A stretch of 64,000 nucleotides of DNA from Actinernus sp. WN-2022 (GCA_030867875.1 JAOWCC010000577.1:145320344-145384343), one strand, 5' to 3'. Numbered from the stretch's first letter, positions 32,668-43,590 are shown. Program-made: numbers and translations. Notes: generated by a model from the letters alone, not told the origin.

Positions 32668-32941
32668 AAACAGTACTTAACTGATCAAAGTATTTTAAAA
32701 CCTGATAAAAGCAGGTCTTTATCAGTTTGTCTGCACTGAGTAGATTAGAGCTTATAGTTACAAGTAACAATGATTGAAACACCAAAATAATCACTGACGT
32801 CATAGGTGGTGATGGATGAGCATGACGAGTTAATCAGTTTGTTATTGAACGTGCTTGATGAAGTGCTGGTATAAATGCCCCAGAAATAATATATAAACGG
32901 CCATATTATAAACATCTTATAAACCGAGCTCGATTGGAATA
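32668..32941. repeat. GPCR promoter remnant (unit 2), second part
   Basis: Continues the promoter copy (ACTTAACTGATCAAAGTATT through AACATCTTATAAACCGAGCT) and carries the CRE at 32795-32802. Homology ends where the long-TIR element begins. Confidence 0.75.
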
Positions 32942-34810
32942 GACTCGTACCAGTCGTTATTTAGTAATCAAGAAAGAAAAAAAAAGAAAAGAAAGTTGGC
33001 AGAGGGGACTTGGAACGAGTAAGATTACGAGGCGCGCGGGGCATTTTGGGAGGGAAGAAGGAAAAATAACGACTGGCAGATTTCGTACGATACAGCCGTG
33101 CAAAGTGACGCTACAACGGTGCAAATACTTTTTCACTCGATTCGTTTACAATTTGAGCATCTTTTGCCTACATCGATATCTTATTTATACTCACCATAAG
33201 TTTCAGCTTCGGTTTGACCTCAATATTATGTCTTAAAGTATATATTTTTGCGATAATTACAAGTAACTCATAAATGGCTTCCCTGTGAGCCAATGACAAA
33301 CCAAAGCAAAACAAAAATCAATTTGCGTTTGGTTTTACTTTGGATTCTGATTGGTTGGTTTACTTTCTCAGCCAATAAGAGAGCTCAGTAAACGCAAAAC
33401 CAAAACACTTCCGACACTCAATTGAAATCCGCTCTAATTTGAGTAAACGATCATCGTTTACGTATGGCATATCAGTATTTGATGTTTGTATTTATTTACC
33501 TTCCCTCACTCCTCAGCACATCCGAGCTCGTCTTTGGTCAATGAAAGGCATAAAGTAATTAGGGAGATAATAATGGACCACAATGAAGCTGAAAAGCTGG
33601 ATCTTGTTGCAGTCAAATGAATGTTGTATCTTGTGTGGAGGCAGGTATTTCATCAAGAAACCTGACAATAATAATAATAATAATAATGGTTTATTCAACA
33701 GTATATCAATTACACTGGCTCTTCACCTGTTCATGAAACTAAGACTAAATATAATTAAGATACTAACTATTTTGAGATATATACAATGCAATAAATATAT
33801 AAGCATGTCAATACATAAGTCCCTAGGCTACTAGATATAAATATTAGCAACTTAATGACACTAAAAAACTATAATTAAATACAACACTGACTATAACCTA
33901 TAATCTAATTACTAGGCTGGAAATAAAAATATATACAAGCAATAATAGCACGGGAAGCAGAGAAATATACATATTAATTGGGGCGGCAGCGCACTTTTAG
34001 AATGGCCTTGGTTTGTGTACAAAATTGCCTATAGCTTTCGCAGGATCTGGTAGCGGCTGGTAGAGAGTTAAACAGTTTGCAGACACTATCCTGGAAGGTG
34101 TTAGAATCTAATGGAATAACTAAACTAGTTGAGGAGCATGAGCGAAGGACCCTGTCAAGCTGGACGTAATCAGGCCAGTTAGTGTATGGGATATAATGCC
34201 TTATGGGCAGCTTTTAATAGGTTCCAGTCTCTACGTTCCCTCATTGGGAGCCAGCCTATCTTGAGAATAGAGTCAACTTTGTTAATATAGTGACCGTTGA
34301 CAAAACTAGCGGCAGAAAACTGAATACGCTTAAGTCTTTTAAGAAGGTATTCAGTAAGTGGATAGAAAACAATGTCACTAAAATCAAGTCGGGAAAGAAC
34401 TAAGGTTTCAACTAATTGTTTTCTAAGACCGTAGGTGGTAAAGTTCTTAAGTTTCCTTGAGATAGCTAAGGTGCCACTTCTAGTGTAGCCGACTTCGATC
34501 TTCTTGCAGACAAGTCGAAGAAAAAATTATCTCCAATATTGGGACCAGTATGTACGAGACAGTGAAAGTGTCCACGAATAATAGGAAGCGATTTCCCCCT
34601 CATTTATGCCTATTTATATGGCCCTGTGAACTTCGCGCTGACTGACTGCCGCCACGGTTGCGTACGAAATCTGCTAGTCGTTATTTTTCCTTCTTCCCAT
34701 CCCAAAATACCCCGCGCGCCTCGTAATCTTACTCGTTCTAAGTCCCCTCTGCCAACTTCTTTTTCTTTTTTTTTCTTTCTTGATTATTAAATAACGACTG
34801 GGTACGAGTC
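32942..34810. mobile_element. TIR transposon with about 145-bp inverted repeats, transposase missing
   Basis: GACTCGTACCAGTCGTTATT at the left and its complement at the right; the arms pair through GGCGCGCGGGGCATTTTGG to CAGATTTCGTACG. No transposase ORF remains. A LINE fragment (33663-34525) sits inside. Confidence 0.75.
33663..34525 (-). mobile_element. LINE C-terminal fragment nested in TIR element
   Basis: The minus strand reads KIGWLPMRERRDWNLLKAAH and then NTFQDSVCKLFNSLPAATRS, a CR1/L2-type C-terminus, with at least one in-frame stop. The 3' end carries seven ATT-type units (33668-33688). Confidence 0.7.
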
Positions 34811-35148
34811 AGAGCTTTTCCTGATTATTTTGCATTTTTGTCTTTAAAAAGCTAGTTTTTTGAGCATAAAATCACACTTCTATACTTTCTCTCGCCTCGT
34901 GTTCCATGCCGATTCGCACGCGGAGCAAACACGGCCAACTTCACAAGCGAATATGATTGACATTTTACAATCGGTATGGAGAGTTTCTCGTTCGACATTT
35001 ACGAAAATATATAAAAAATCGTTTTGCGCTCGATTTTGTGTCTATTTTACAAAAGAGAAAACATTTATCTTGTTTACATAGCCTGATGCAAACACTCGGG
35101 TTTACACAACAACTTGAGAATTCTCCCAAACTTCCAACAACAAACTAT
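34811..35148. other. Spacer, nothing recognised
   Basis: Two short overlapping ORFs (34860-35178) have no recognisable pattern. The spacer ends at the Gypsy LTR. Confidence 0.35.
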
Positions 35149-35417
35149 GTTACAGGTCCCCGTACTCGTATCGCGTAAGGGATTGCGTAGTTAAACTCTA
35201 GATCGTATTCACAAGACTCAGTTAACGTTTATTCCACACACGATTCTCTTTACATCTTTTTTACTCACTCCTCTCTGCTCTTTTGCCTTCTTTGATTACA
35301 GTTCAGTATTGCATTACTAATAATTACATCAGTTATGTATTAATCCGCAGGCCGTAGGTCACGCTTGCATTATGTTTACAATACTAAGTGAGAAGTACTA
35401 AACCTTACGTCCTTACA
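35149..35417 (-). repeat. Gypsy 3' LTR
   Basis: Read on the minus strand it starts TGTAAGGACG and ends TGTAACA (TG..CA ends). It matches the LTR at 42611-about 42790 with few differences over the shared part. A purine-rich tract lies directly inside it. Confidence 0.85.
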
Positions 35418-35432
35418 TTCTCCCCCTGTTTA
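35418..35432 (-). promoter_or_regulatory. Polypurine tract
   Basis: The minus strand AAACAGGGGGAGAA abuts the LTR start TGTAAGG. This is the expected plus-strand primer site of the retrotransposon. Confidence 0.7.
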
Positions 35433-35627
35433 AAAAATGTCGTCCCGACACGTAACAACTGTTACTTTTGCTTTATCGTTATTCGATATAATTTGTTTTG
35501 CCTTTCGAGTCTATATTTCCTTTCCGTATCGCTTCTTCAGGATCCTGGTATTTTTGCTAGTTACATGACTTTTACGATATTAAATCTGTTTGCTGCAGTT
35601 AAATCATCTTGTAACTGGGTCATTATC

Positions 35628-36308
35628 CTACTGATTGTCATGACGTGAGTTTGATTTGAAGCCTACAGCTCCACGTGAAGTCCCGTGTTTTTTTTTAGAC
35701 TTAACTGTTTGATTACAAAGTCCATTTTGATACAAAGTTCTCATTGGACGGGTATATAATTTGGAAACGGAACCGTTGATGGGTATCCCATCGCTGGATA
35801 TCGCATCGCTGGGTGCAGCGTCGGGTCCACCATCTGATACATTGTTGCGGGGGCTCACCGTAGGGTACACTGTAGTGCGGTTCACTGTAGGGTACTCTGT
35901 AGGGTACTCTGTAGTGAGTTTCACTGTTGGATATGCTGTAGCGTAGACTGTAGCGGGGTTCACTGTAGAGTACACTGTAGTCGGATTCACTGTTGAGTAT
36001 GCTGTCGGGTACATCGTAGCGGGGTTCACTGTAGGGTTCACGGCAGCGGGATTCATCTTAGGGAACATTGCGGGGGACATTGTGGTTGGGTAACCAGTAG
36101 TTAACACCCTAGGGTACACTATTCGATGTGCCAAGGGAGGGCACATAGTGGTACCGTGCGAAGTGTTCATCTGGGGATAAACTTGGGAGGATACTCCGAG
36201 ATCGCTTTGGTATGCTCCCGTCAGTGGAGGCGCAATGCCATAATCTGGTACTATCGATTCTTGGGTTCTGGCAGTATTAACGTAGATGGTGTCTTGCGGC
36301 TCTCCCAT
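35628..36308 (-). CDS. Gypsy 3' ORF with Y-P-T-V repeats
   Basis: 226 codons after pol. The centre repeats short blocks such as NPTTVYPTV and NPATVYATAYPT; the end is basic (KSKKKHGTSRGAVGFKS). The reading ahead of its ATG continues the pol tail in another frame (RQPPIATRLTYGSMGEPQ), so it may be a pol extension rather than a separate gene. There is no signal peptide or membrane helix, so nothing suggests an envelope protein. Confidence 0.5.
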   Translation of the reverse strand: MGEPQDTIYVNTARTQESIVPDYGIAPPLTGAYQSDLGVSSQVYPQMNTSHGTTMCPPLAHRIVYPRVLTTGYPTTMSPAMFPKMNPAAVNPTVNPATMYPTAYSTVNPTTVYSTVNPATVYATAYPTVKLTTEYPTEYPTVNRTTVYPTVSPRNNVSDGGPDAAPSDAISSDGIPINGSVSKLYTRPMRTLYQNGLCNQTVKSKKKHGTSRGAVGFKSNSRHDNQ

Positions 36309-36331
36309 TGACCCGTATGTAAGGCGGGTAG

Positions 36332-37024
36332 CTATAGGTGGTTGACGAACCCTGTGAGGGCGGTATTGGGCTTCCGCGTTGTTATCCTGTCTGTAAGAAT
36401 TCGCTGGCCCACTTTCCTGTTCCTGTGGAGGTATGTTTCCTGTCTCTGTTCCCGCAACAGCATACGCTGCTCCGTCTTCTTGTTCCTGGGAAAGGACGTC
36501 TTCGGAGGTTGTTCAGTAGTATCATGCGACTCGTTATGGTGTTCGTCAGCCTCTAACGATCTGGTTGAACATATAACATAATCCGCCTCGGACTCGGTGT
36601 CCACCTCGTTGACTTCTGGTCCTCGGTTGGTAGGTGGTTCCCTTTGATTTGGTATCCTGTTTGGACGAGTCGACTTCTGGCTACTACCTGCTTCACGTGT
36701 TATAAGAGTGTTTCGCTCCGGTGGGTGTGCCACGGCAACGGGGAGGTCATTACAAGGCATGAGAAGGTTTCTATGCAATACTCTACGGCGTCCCCGGCCG
36801 TCTTCAGGGCTCACCTCATAAACAGGACTTTCGTCTCCCTTCCGGCTTATCACTCTGTATATGGTGTCCTCCCAGAAGGAATTCAGCTTCCCTGAGCCCC
36901 CACGCGATGTCATGTTCCTTACTAGGAGTCTGTCGCCAGGTTGTAGTACAGAACTATTAGCCTTGCTGTCGTAACGTTGTTTCGCCCTTTCGTCCCATCT
37001 CTTCGTGGAGCTCCTTATAAACAA
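36332..37024 (-). CDS. Gypsy integrase C-terminal part
   Basis: Reads RWDERAKQRYDSKANSS, QPGDRLLVRN, GKLNSFWEDTIYRVISRKG and GRRRVLHRNLLMPC, the C-terminal region of Ty3/Gypsy integrases. The catalytic core with its D,D,E residues is absent: the upstream frame stops just after the H-H zinc motif, and this frame starts beyond the core. A long charged tail follows. Confidence 0.8.
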   Translation of the reverse strand: MFIRSSTKRWDERAKQRYDSKANSSVLQPGDRLLVRNMTSRGGSGKLNSFWEDTIYRVISRKGDESPVYEVSPEDGRGRRRVLHRNLLMPCNDLPVAVAHPPERNTLITREAGSSQKSTRPNRIPNQREPPTNRGPEVNEVDTESEADYVICSTRSLEADEHHNESHDTTEQPPKTSFPRNKKTEQRMLLREQRQETYLHRNRKVGQRILTDRITTRKPNTALTGFVNHL

Positions 37025-37655
37025 TATGATGGTATACCTTCGGTAGTATTATTTGTTGACAACCGTTGTTTCCTCGTATTAGTACGCCATCACTATTTAG
37101 TGACAATTTCATCCATTCGTGAAGCAAGAGTCGAGTTTCGGGTAACTCTTCTTTTCTCTCTCGCGTAGATGGTCGCTTTCCAGATCTGATAAAGTACAGC
37201 ACTCGACTGATAATTTCATCACCTTCCTGGGCTGCTTTGATATACACGGCCCTTAGTTTCTGCGTAGTATTATTTCTCCCACTGCCTTCTTGTGCAATGA
37301 CGGTGTGTCTACTTACTAGGGCTGTCATCCAGTTCACTGTCCCCTTATATTGTGTTTGGGCTGAACAGGCTACTGCTTGGAAGAACTCTCCATCAAGCTC
37401 TTTTGTACAGGTCTTGATGTATGAATCCATCTCTAACGGCATCCGAGATAATGTGTCAGCGTCTGCATTTGCCTTTCCTGGGCGGTACCTTATATTGAAT
37501 CGAAAGTTGGCGAGGTCTCCAACCCAACGAAGGCCTGTGGCGTTGAGCTTTGCCGATGAGAGGACGTAAGTCAACGGGTTATTGTCCGTGTACACTGTAA
37601 AACTGGGCGCATAGTATAAGTAGTCGCGGAAGTGGTCACAGATCGCCGATTTCAT
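36957..37655 (-). CDS. Gypsy RNase H end and integrase zinc region, truncated
   Basis: FTVYTDNNPLTYVL, FNIRYRPGKANADADTLSR and then ILPKVYHHIVYKELHEEMG, the start of the integrase HHCC domain. The frame leaves homology right after HEEMG, marking the core deletion. Confidence 0.85.
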   Translation of the reverse strand: MKSAICDHFRDYLYYAPSFTVYTDNNPLTYVLSSAKLNATGLRWVGDLANFRFNIRYRPGKANADADTLSRMPLEMDSYIKTCTKELDGEFFQAVACSAQTQYKGTVNWMTALVSRHTVIAQEGSGRNNTTQKLRAVYIKAAQEGDEIISRVLYFIRSGKRPSTRERKEELPETRLLLHEWMKLSLNSDGVLIRGNNGCQQIILPKVYHHIVYKELHEEMGRKGETTLRQQG

Positions 37656-38169
37656 GGCAAGGAATTACAGTTTCCCGGAATGGAGATGGTAATTTTTCTG
37701 CGGGAGTTAGCGTCCTGGATGCGTATGCTATTACGCGCAGGTTTCCACTGTGTTGTTGGTAAAGTACCGCTCCGAGTCCATCTTTGGACGCGTCAGTATG
37801 TAGAATAAATGGGCGTTTGAAATCAGGATACGCCATTACTGGTTGGCTTGTAAGGGGCGTGATAAGTTTGTCTAATGCTTCTTGATGGGGCGTGGTCCAC
37901 AATACAGGATGCTTTGGATGTAATTGGCCGCTATTCTTCCCTTTCTTGCTTTGCGACATAGGAGTTCCGCTGTCTTCGGTTTGCTGTTTCAAGAGGTCGT
38001 TGATAGGTTTGGCGGTTCTTGAAAAGTCTTTAATATACTTGGGGTAGTAGTTCAGAAACCCCATTAGTTTACGTACCTCTTGCACGGTTTTTGGTTGAGA
38101 CTCTTTCAGGTGTTGTATTGGCTTTATTACCGAAGGATCGAGTTTGTATCCTGCTGCTGATACGATGTG
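37636..38169 (-). CDS. Gypsy RT connection and RNase H start
   Basis: HIVSAAGYKLDPSVIKPI, VRKLMGFLNYYPKYIKDFSR, then RPFILHTDASKDGLGAVLYQ (RNase H start). It joins the RT frame through one TGA stop at about 38170 and leaves frame near 37680. Confidence 0.85.
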   Translation of the reverse strand, partial: HIVSAAGYKLDPSVIKPIQHLKESQPKTVQEVRKLMGFLNYYPKYIKDFSRTAKPINDLLKQQTEDSGTPMSQSKKGKNSGQLHPKHPVLWTTPHQEALDKLITPLTSQPVMAYPDFKRPFILHTDASKDGLGAVLYQQHSGNLRVIAYASRTLTPAEKLPSPFRETVIPCHEIGDL

Positions 38170-39060
38170 TCATAAAAACACGACCTCCTTTTGAAAGAGT
38201 TTACATTTCTTTGGTTTTAATTTTACCCCGTGTTCCCTTAGACTTTGCAAGACTCTACGTACATGGCCGACATACTCATCAAATGACGCACTGAATACAA
38301 TGACGTCATCTAAATATGGTATGCATACATCATCTCTTAGTTCTCCAAGGCAACCTTCCATGAACCGTTGGAATGTCGCTGGGGCATTTGACAATCCAAA
38401 AGAGATACGTGTCCACTCGTAAAGACCCCAAGCAGTTACAAAAGCTGTTAAATATTGACTTTCTTTGTTGACAAAACTCCGATGGTATGCCTTCCTCTGG
38501 TCCAGAACGGATAACCATTCGTGTCCCCCTAAATTATCCAGACATTCTTGCATGCGCGGTATAGGGTGCCTATCAGAAATAGTCTTTTTGTTAAGTGCTC
38601 TATAGTCAACTCATAGGCGTAGGCTCTTGTCCTTCTTTCGCACACATACGACAGGGGAGCTGTATGGCGATGTTGATGGCTTGATGAATTTCCGATTCAA
38701 AAGATATTCAATGTAACTCTTGACCTCCGGGTACAGGGGTCTGGGCACTGCTACATAGTTCTTCTGAACAGGGGTGTGGTCATTAAGATTTATATTCATC
38801 TGAAGTTGTTCATCTTTTGAGAAGGAGTTTGCTTCTTCAGCTAACATTTTTCTCGCTACCCTTGCTTGATCGGCTGTTAAACCCTCTATATCTATGCCCT
38901 GAATGTGCGCGGGTACTGCTTCTGGGTTACTTCCTGCCAGTGTACTGACGTCAGTAGCACTATCGGGGGTGCTTACATGATACTGCTTAGCTCTATCAGT
39001 TTTGAGAGCTTCATTTACTTCCACCGGCGTGACGGATTGAACCATCTGTAGCCGACCCAT
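38170..39060 (-). CDS. Gypsy reverse transcriptase, interrupted by a TGA
   Basis: The N-terminal half has [38 protein letters not shown]. After a TGA at 38611-38613 (a cysteine codon in the family) it reads [33 protein letters not shown] and the active site YLDDVIVFS. Otherwise it is complete. Confidence 0.9.
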
Positions 39061-39330
39061 GCATGCTGGCTCTTCCCTTCAAGATGATATCGTGTTTGGT
39101 GGAGTTGTGGACACTAGATGTCTATTATACATGACGTTCCTCTCTTTATACCCACCAATAGTAACGCAGCGATTGCCTCCAGGCCACTCGGTAGTGCTTC
39201 TATTTTCTGGTGTCGCGCGTGCCAGTGTGCCTGTATCGATTCTGCAAGGTACTTTAGCGGTTTCCCCTTTTGGGATGATCCGGTCCCTTTTCTTTGTTTT
39301 TATTTCACACATATAATTGCAATATACATT

Positions 39331-39715
39331 TTAAGTTAGATTGACAAGTGTAGTGACCTCTGTGTCTTTAAGGTGAATGAATGCTCCTTTAATTTCTTGA
39401 GTCCGAGCCGAGTTGTCCCCTCCCGACGTCACTATTTCTTCGATCACGTTATATCCGATTATTGGATTGTCCAGTTCTTCACTTGTGACCAAAAAGGGAA
39501 CTTTCAATTCCGTAGCAGGCGATGAGAGTCGAAAATCCACTTCCACCCATCCTTTGTATGGTATCGAAGTACTATTTGCTGCGCTTAGGTGTAACTGAGG
39601 CGTGTCTAGTAACTCTGCGCTGTCTCTGATTTCATTGCTAGTTCCTTGTAGCACCGACTCGGAGATAATTGAAACTTGGGCCCCGGTGTCCCATAGCGCT
39701 TCAACTTTCCTGTCA
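39331..39715 (-). CDS. Gypsy aspartic protease
   Basis: Starts with KVEALWDTGAQVSIISESV (catalytic DTGA) and continues to ELDNPIIGYNVIEE, the second conserved half of retropepsins. Cut at its N-terminal side by the MITE at 39720-40027. Confidence 0.8.
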
Positions 39716-39719
39716 TTAA

Positions 39720-40027
39720 AGGAGCAGTGTTACGATTAGTATTGATGCCCAAAATTTTGAAAATGTGTCAGGCGGACAAGAAATCAAAAGACGTGACAGA
39801 AGTAGAAGTCCGTGAGTAATCCGCTTGCATCGGCGTATTTGCATGATATCTCGAGCCGAAATTGCTTTAAAACTATACTTCAGTACTATATGGTTAGGTT
39901 TGATGTTATATTTTTGTAAAGCAGCATTTTATTTATTTCAATCGAAAGGGAAATTTGCAGCGGCGCGTGCCATAGCGTGATTTTTCCATTGTCTATAACA
40001 ACCAATCAGAATCGTAACACTGCTCCT
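39720..40027. mobile_element. 308-bp MITE in TTAA, inserted in Gypsy
   Basis: AGGAGCAGTGTTACGATT and its exact complement form the ends. TTAA flanks at 39716-39719 and 40028-40031. It separates gag from protease, so it inserted after the retrotransposon. TTAA duplication is as for piggyBac-type elements. Confidence 0.85.
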
Positions 40028-40099
40028 TTAAGAAAACATTTCACAAGACATCGTTTACCCACTAACCCTACAACCGTATCATGCTGTTTTGGTGTCAAG

Positions 40100-41631
40100 T
40101 GGGTCATGAAGGAATCCTTCTTCTGATTCGATAAATAAGTTATCGCATGACACAGCGCCTTGCAAGGTGCCGTCCTTGCATTGCTGAAACTTATTTTTCC
40201 CGGATTCCGCCCGCAGCCATTGCAGACTTTTCACTTGTAGATACGGCTACTCCCTGTCCCTTGGGAATAGCCGACGCTCGTTTCCCTACGAGTTGTCGTC
40301 GCTATTTGATGGGCGGTCATAGGCGTAGTGACCCATGCCTTCGCAGGAGTAGCAGTGGCGACATTGTTCAGCAATGCTCTGTTCTCTGCAATTCGCGCAT
40401 CCTCCAATGCTACCTCGGATGGGATTATACCGCCCACGACCCGACCACCATACCCACGAGAGGAGCCTCGTCCCGTGGCCCCGGGTGTGTTTTCCCTTTC
40501 TCTGATACTAACTTTCTCTTTTAGACTATTGAGCTGGCTTTTAATTTCCCGAATCTCAGCCAAAATCCATGGCTTACGCTACTATTTACGTCTTTTCTCG
40601 GCTGTGATACCCCCTCTTCCCCTTCACAAGAGTGCACTTTAGCGGTTTTCTGTTTTTCACTTCCAAGTTTAGCTTGGCGTTCTGCCTGATCTGACGCGAG
40701 TTCATTAACTTGCTTCATGAGTTCTTCGTCAGATACACCAAGAGACCAGAGCGTTGGCCTCAGGTTCGTTGCGAGTATGTCATCTCGTAACCCTGTTTCG
40801 AATGCTTTTAAGAGGGTATTCTGTATCAGCTGAGTACCGTAGCTAACCTCGCAGTCAGCTTCCTGGCTGGCAAAATTAACTTTTATTCCTTAGGTCTAAA
40901 GAGCGCAGTAGAAATTGCTGGGGCGTTTCCTTGGGATTTTGACATGTTGTCGCTAGATGTTGGTATAACTCAGAGGGTGATTTTTCGCGGTAATGTACTC
41001 GCAGGATTTTTCTTATCTTGGCGAGTGATAGATCACGTAGAGTCTCCACATAGCTCCTTAGACTACTATGTGGGGATATTACACGGATAATTGCATCCAC
41101 TCTCTCTTCCTCCTTGTATTTTACTTCTTAAACCCGAATCTATTTGACCGGAGATCTTGAATTCACGGCGGAACATAGATGGTACGGGCTCTGCCGTTAG
41201 GCTCTTGGAGTGTGTTATCTTAGCTTCCTCGACTTTATTATCTGAGTTGACTTTAGCGTTTGCTTTCACGTCGGACAATTTTGCCAAAATACTATCCATT
41301 TCTTCTTCATGTTTGGATTTAATTTTTTTTTTTTCACCGTCTCATCCAATTGCTTTTCCTTCTCTTTCATCACCTCTGTTTCATCCTCAAGCGGTGGGAC
41401 ACTTCCGTTTATGTAAGCGATTATCTGCTTTAGGCACGTGGTCGCCGAGTCTTCGTTATTCTCTATCTTATCCTCTATTCCTTTTCCAATAATTTTGATT
41501 GTCTGTATTTTAGTCTTCCCAGTCAAGTCTGTGGTTATCTCTAAAAGTTCCGCTATTTCGGCCAGCCCGCTTTCATTCTGTTCATACAATCCTGCTTCCA
41601 CTTCAAGCTGTAGTTGCTCAAGAGGATTCAT
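40100..41631 (-). CDS. Gypsy gag, frameshifted
   Basis: Begins MNPLEQLQLEVEAGLYEQ at 41631 and runs through several frames (41631-41266, 41299-41066, 41100-40876, 40718-40521, 40563-40231). EELSPSELYQHL-like capsid sequence is seen as KSPSELYQHLATTCQNPKE. A nucleocapsid-like zinc knuckle (CRHCYSCEGMGHYAYDRPS) is near 40320. A poly-T run near 41330 causes one of the frame breaks. Confidence 0.7.
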
Positions 41632-41641
41632 GGGGATCGAG

Positions 41642-42610
41642 AATTCGCTGAAATCGCTTTACCTGAGCCAGATGACCACACAAACAGCAACTGAATACAC
41701 GGTAGAAGGAAGTCAAGGCATTTTTACTTACGATTCTTTCGTATTTTAGCTCCTTGAAAGCTGGAGTCCGTTACATTCCCATACAAACGCTTATATTTAA
41801 GCGATCAGCGCCTGTTCACAAGTTTACGAAATCGGAAAACGCCACTTCTGCCTATAGAGCACTTACGAACATTGTTGTTAATATGGGAATGTAAGTATTA
41901 CCTATCTGTTACGGTAAATCCCTCGGCTATATCCAGTTGAGTTCGATTTTCGAATTCTGAGAATTCATGTACTGTGTGCGATGTGTGTTTGCGATGAAGT
42001 GATATGAACTCCCGAGTGGATACAAGCAAATATCTAAGAATCCCCGATTTTTTTTAGCGGCATCCTTTTAGATAAAATCCAACGGTTTTTAGCGTTTAGA
42101 TAACCAGGCCCTAATATCCAATGCCTTTGTCCAAATAAATCAACCCTCCAGAAATGCTTTATGTTTGACTTCCGGTGAAATTGCATTGTTCAGAACAGCC
42201 AATCAGAATATACGAAAATCGGATTATTCCAGAGCCCTATTTTTTCGTCGAGCATGCGCAGTAAGAAACAAATGGGGTCTGGGTACGAGATTGGATTTAC
42301 TTGTACCCGAGTAATTTAATCCACTGAAATATCTTGAACGAGTGCTCTCGATCGAGTGTTCTCGGTTTCAGCTTTTCTTTCTTCTAGGCCAAATTGCCAA
42401 CTGGTACTTACCTCAGACTCTTTACCTCCACTTTAAACCGACCGGTAAAGTGAACATATAAATCTGCATGTCCCCAGCTACCATAATTCTAGAACCATAC
42501 AGTATTTGATCTCTAACAAGTCTTCCACGCGGTCGGTTCAATCGCTTCACTCTTGGTCTCTGGTTTTCACATCAAAACCCCTTCATAGTGTCCTGGCAGG
42601 GTCGCCAAAA
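41642..42610 (-). other. Gypsy 5' leader
   Basis: About 970 bases between the primer-binding site and gag. A 12-base inverted pair (TTACATTCCCAT, about 41774 and 41884) may bound a small insertion. No ORF. Confidence 0.5.
42590..42607 (-). promoter_or_regulatory. Primer-binding site
   Basis: The minus strand TGGCGACCCTGCCAGGA lies three bases inside the 5' LTR end (CCTGAAACA). TGG is the complement of a tRNA CCA end. The tRNA was not identified. Confidence 0.6.
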
Positions 42611-42790
42611 TGTTTCAGGTCCCCGTACTCGTATCGCGTAAGGGATTGCGTAGTTAAGCTCTAGATCGTATTCACAAGACTCAGCTAACGTTTATTCCAC
42701 GCACGATTCTCTTTACATCTTTTTTACTCATTCCTCTCTGTTCTCTTGCCTTCTTTGATTACAGTTCAGTATTGCATTACTAATAATTAC
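42611..42790 (-). repeat. Gypsy 5' LTR, truncated
   Basis: Matches 35149-about 35328 of the 3' LTR, then breaks at TAATAATTAC where another element begins. The lost outer part may be the stretch at 44497-44541. Confidence 0.8.
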
Positions 42791-43590
42791 TCGGGCTGCC
42801 TGTGGCAGCACCGAGTTGTAATCTGCAGGCCGTAATTTGTTTTTGTTCCGTGCAGCAAAAATTTCTGCGCATGCGTTCAATTATGCATTAATAGCGCTGC
42901 GCGTGAGTGACGTCACGAAAATTAAGACCCCCCCCCGCATGACTTAGACAAACAAACCACTTTTCGCGTTAGAACTTACAGGAATTGACCAGCACTTCAG
43001 TTCGTCGTCTGACTATTCTACCAAAAATGACGGCTTTCCTGCATTATATTCCGAAAGAGAACCTGATGATTGTACTGTCGAACAGCTTAAGCGTTGGCTA
43101 AAATACAGAGGATTGAAACAAAGCGACAAACGGCAATCTTATCAAGCGAGGTGCAAAGATGGCGCGAAATATAGTGTTTGTATGGGAATCCGATGCCAAA
43201 TAATTTCCGTAAAATCGAATTTCTGAACTATTCACTGCCTGCAAACTTTAGATACCAGGTAAGAGATTAACTGATCAAAATTTGAGGGATGTAGTTATAC
43301 TGGGAAGCGTGCAATCGTGTTTTCAGTTTCCCATACATTTCGGCTGTTTAAAACAACGAGTCAAAGTCCGCAGGAAAATTTACAAAGGTATAGAAAACTG
43401 AAAACACGATTGCACGCTTCCCAGCACAGCTACATCCCTCAATTTTTTATCAGTTAATCTTTTACCTGGTATCTTAAGTTTGCTGACAGTGAATATTTCA
43501 GACACTCGATTTTACGGAAATTATTTGGCGTCTGATTCCCATACAAACACTGTATTTCGCGCCATGTTTGTTGTCTGACCCTTGCGGGGG
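42787..43590 (+). mobile_element. Transposon fragment encoding a SAP-like domain
   Basis: Opens with CTCGGGCTGCCTGTGGCAG. An exon after TTACAG (42980) reads FSSSSDYSTKNDGFPA and TVEQLKRWLKYRGLKQSDKR, a SAP-type DNA-binding helix pair, and ends at CQIISVKSNF and a stop. A large imperfect inverted repeat (43157-43330 against 43390-43570) repeats the end of this exon in reverse. A related fragment lies at 52080-52320. Similar SAP-carrying proteins are frequent in anthozoan genomes; the superfamily is not certain. Confidence 0.6.
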
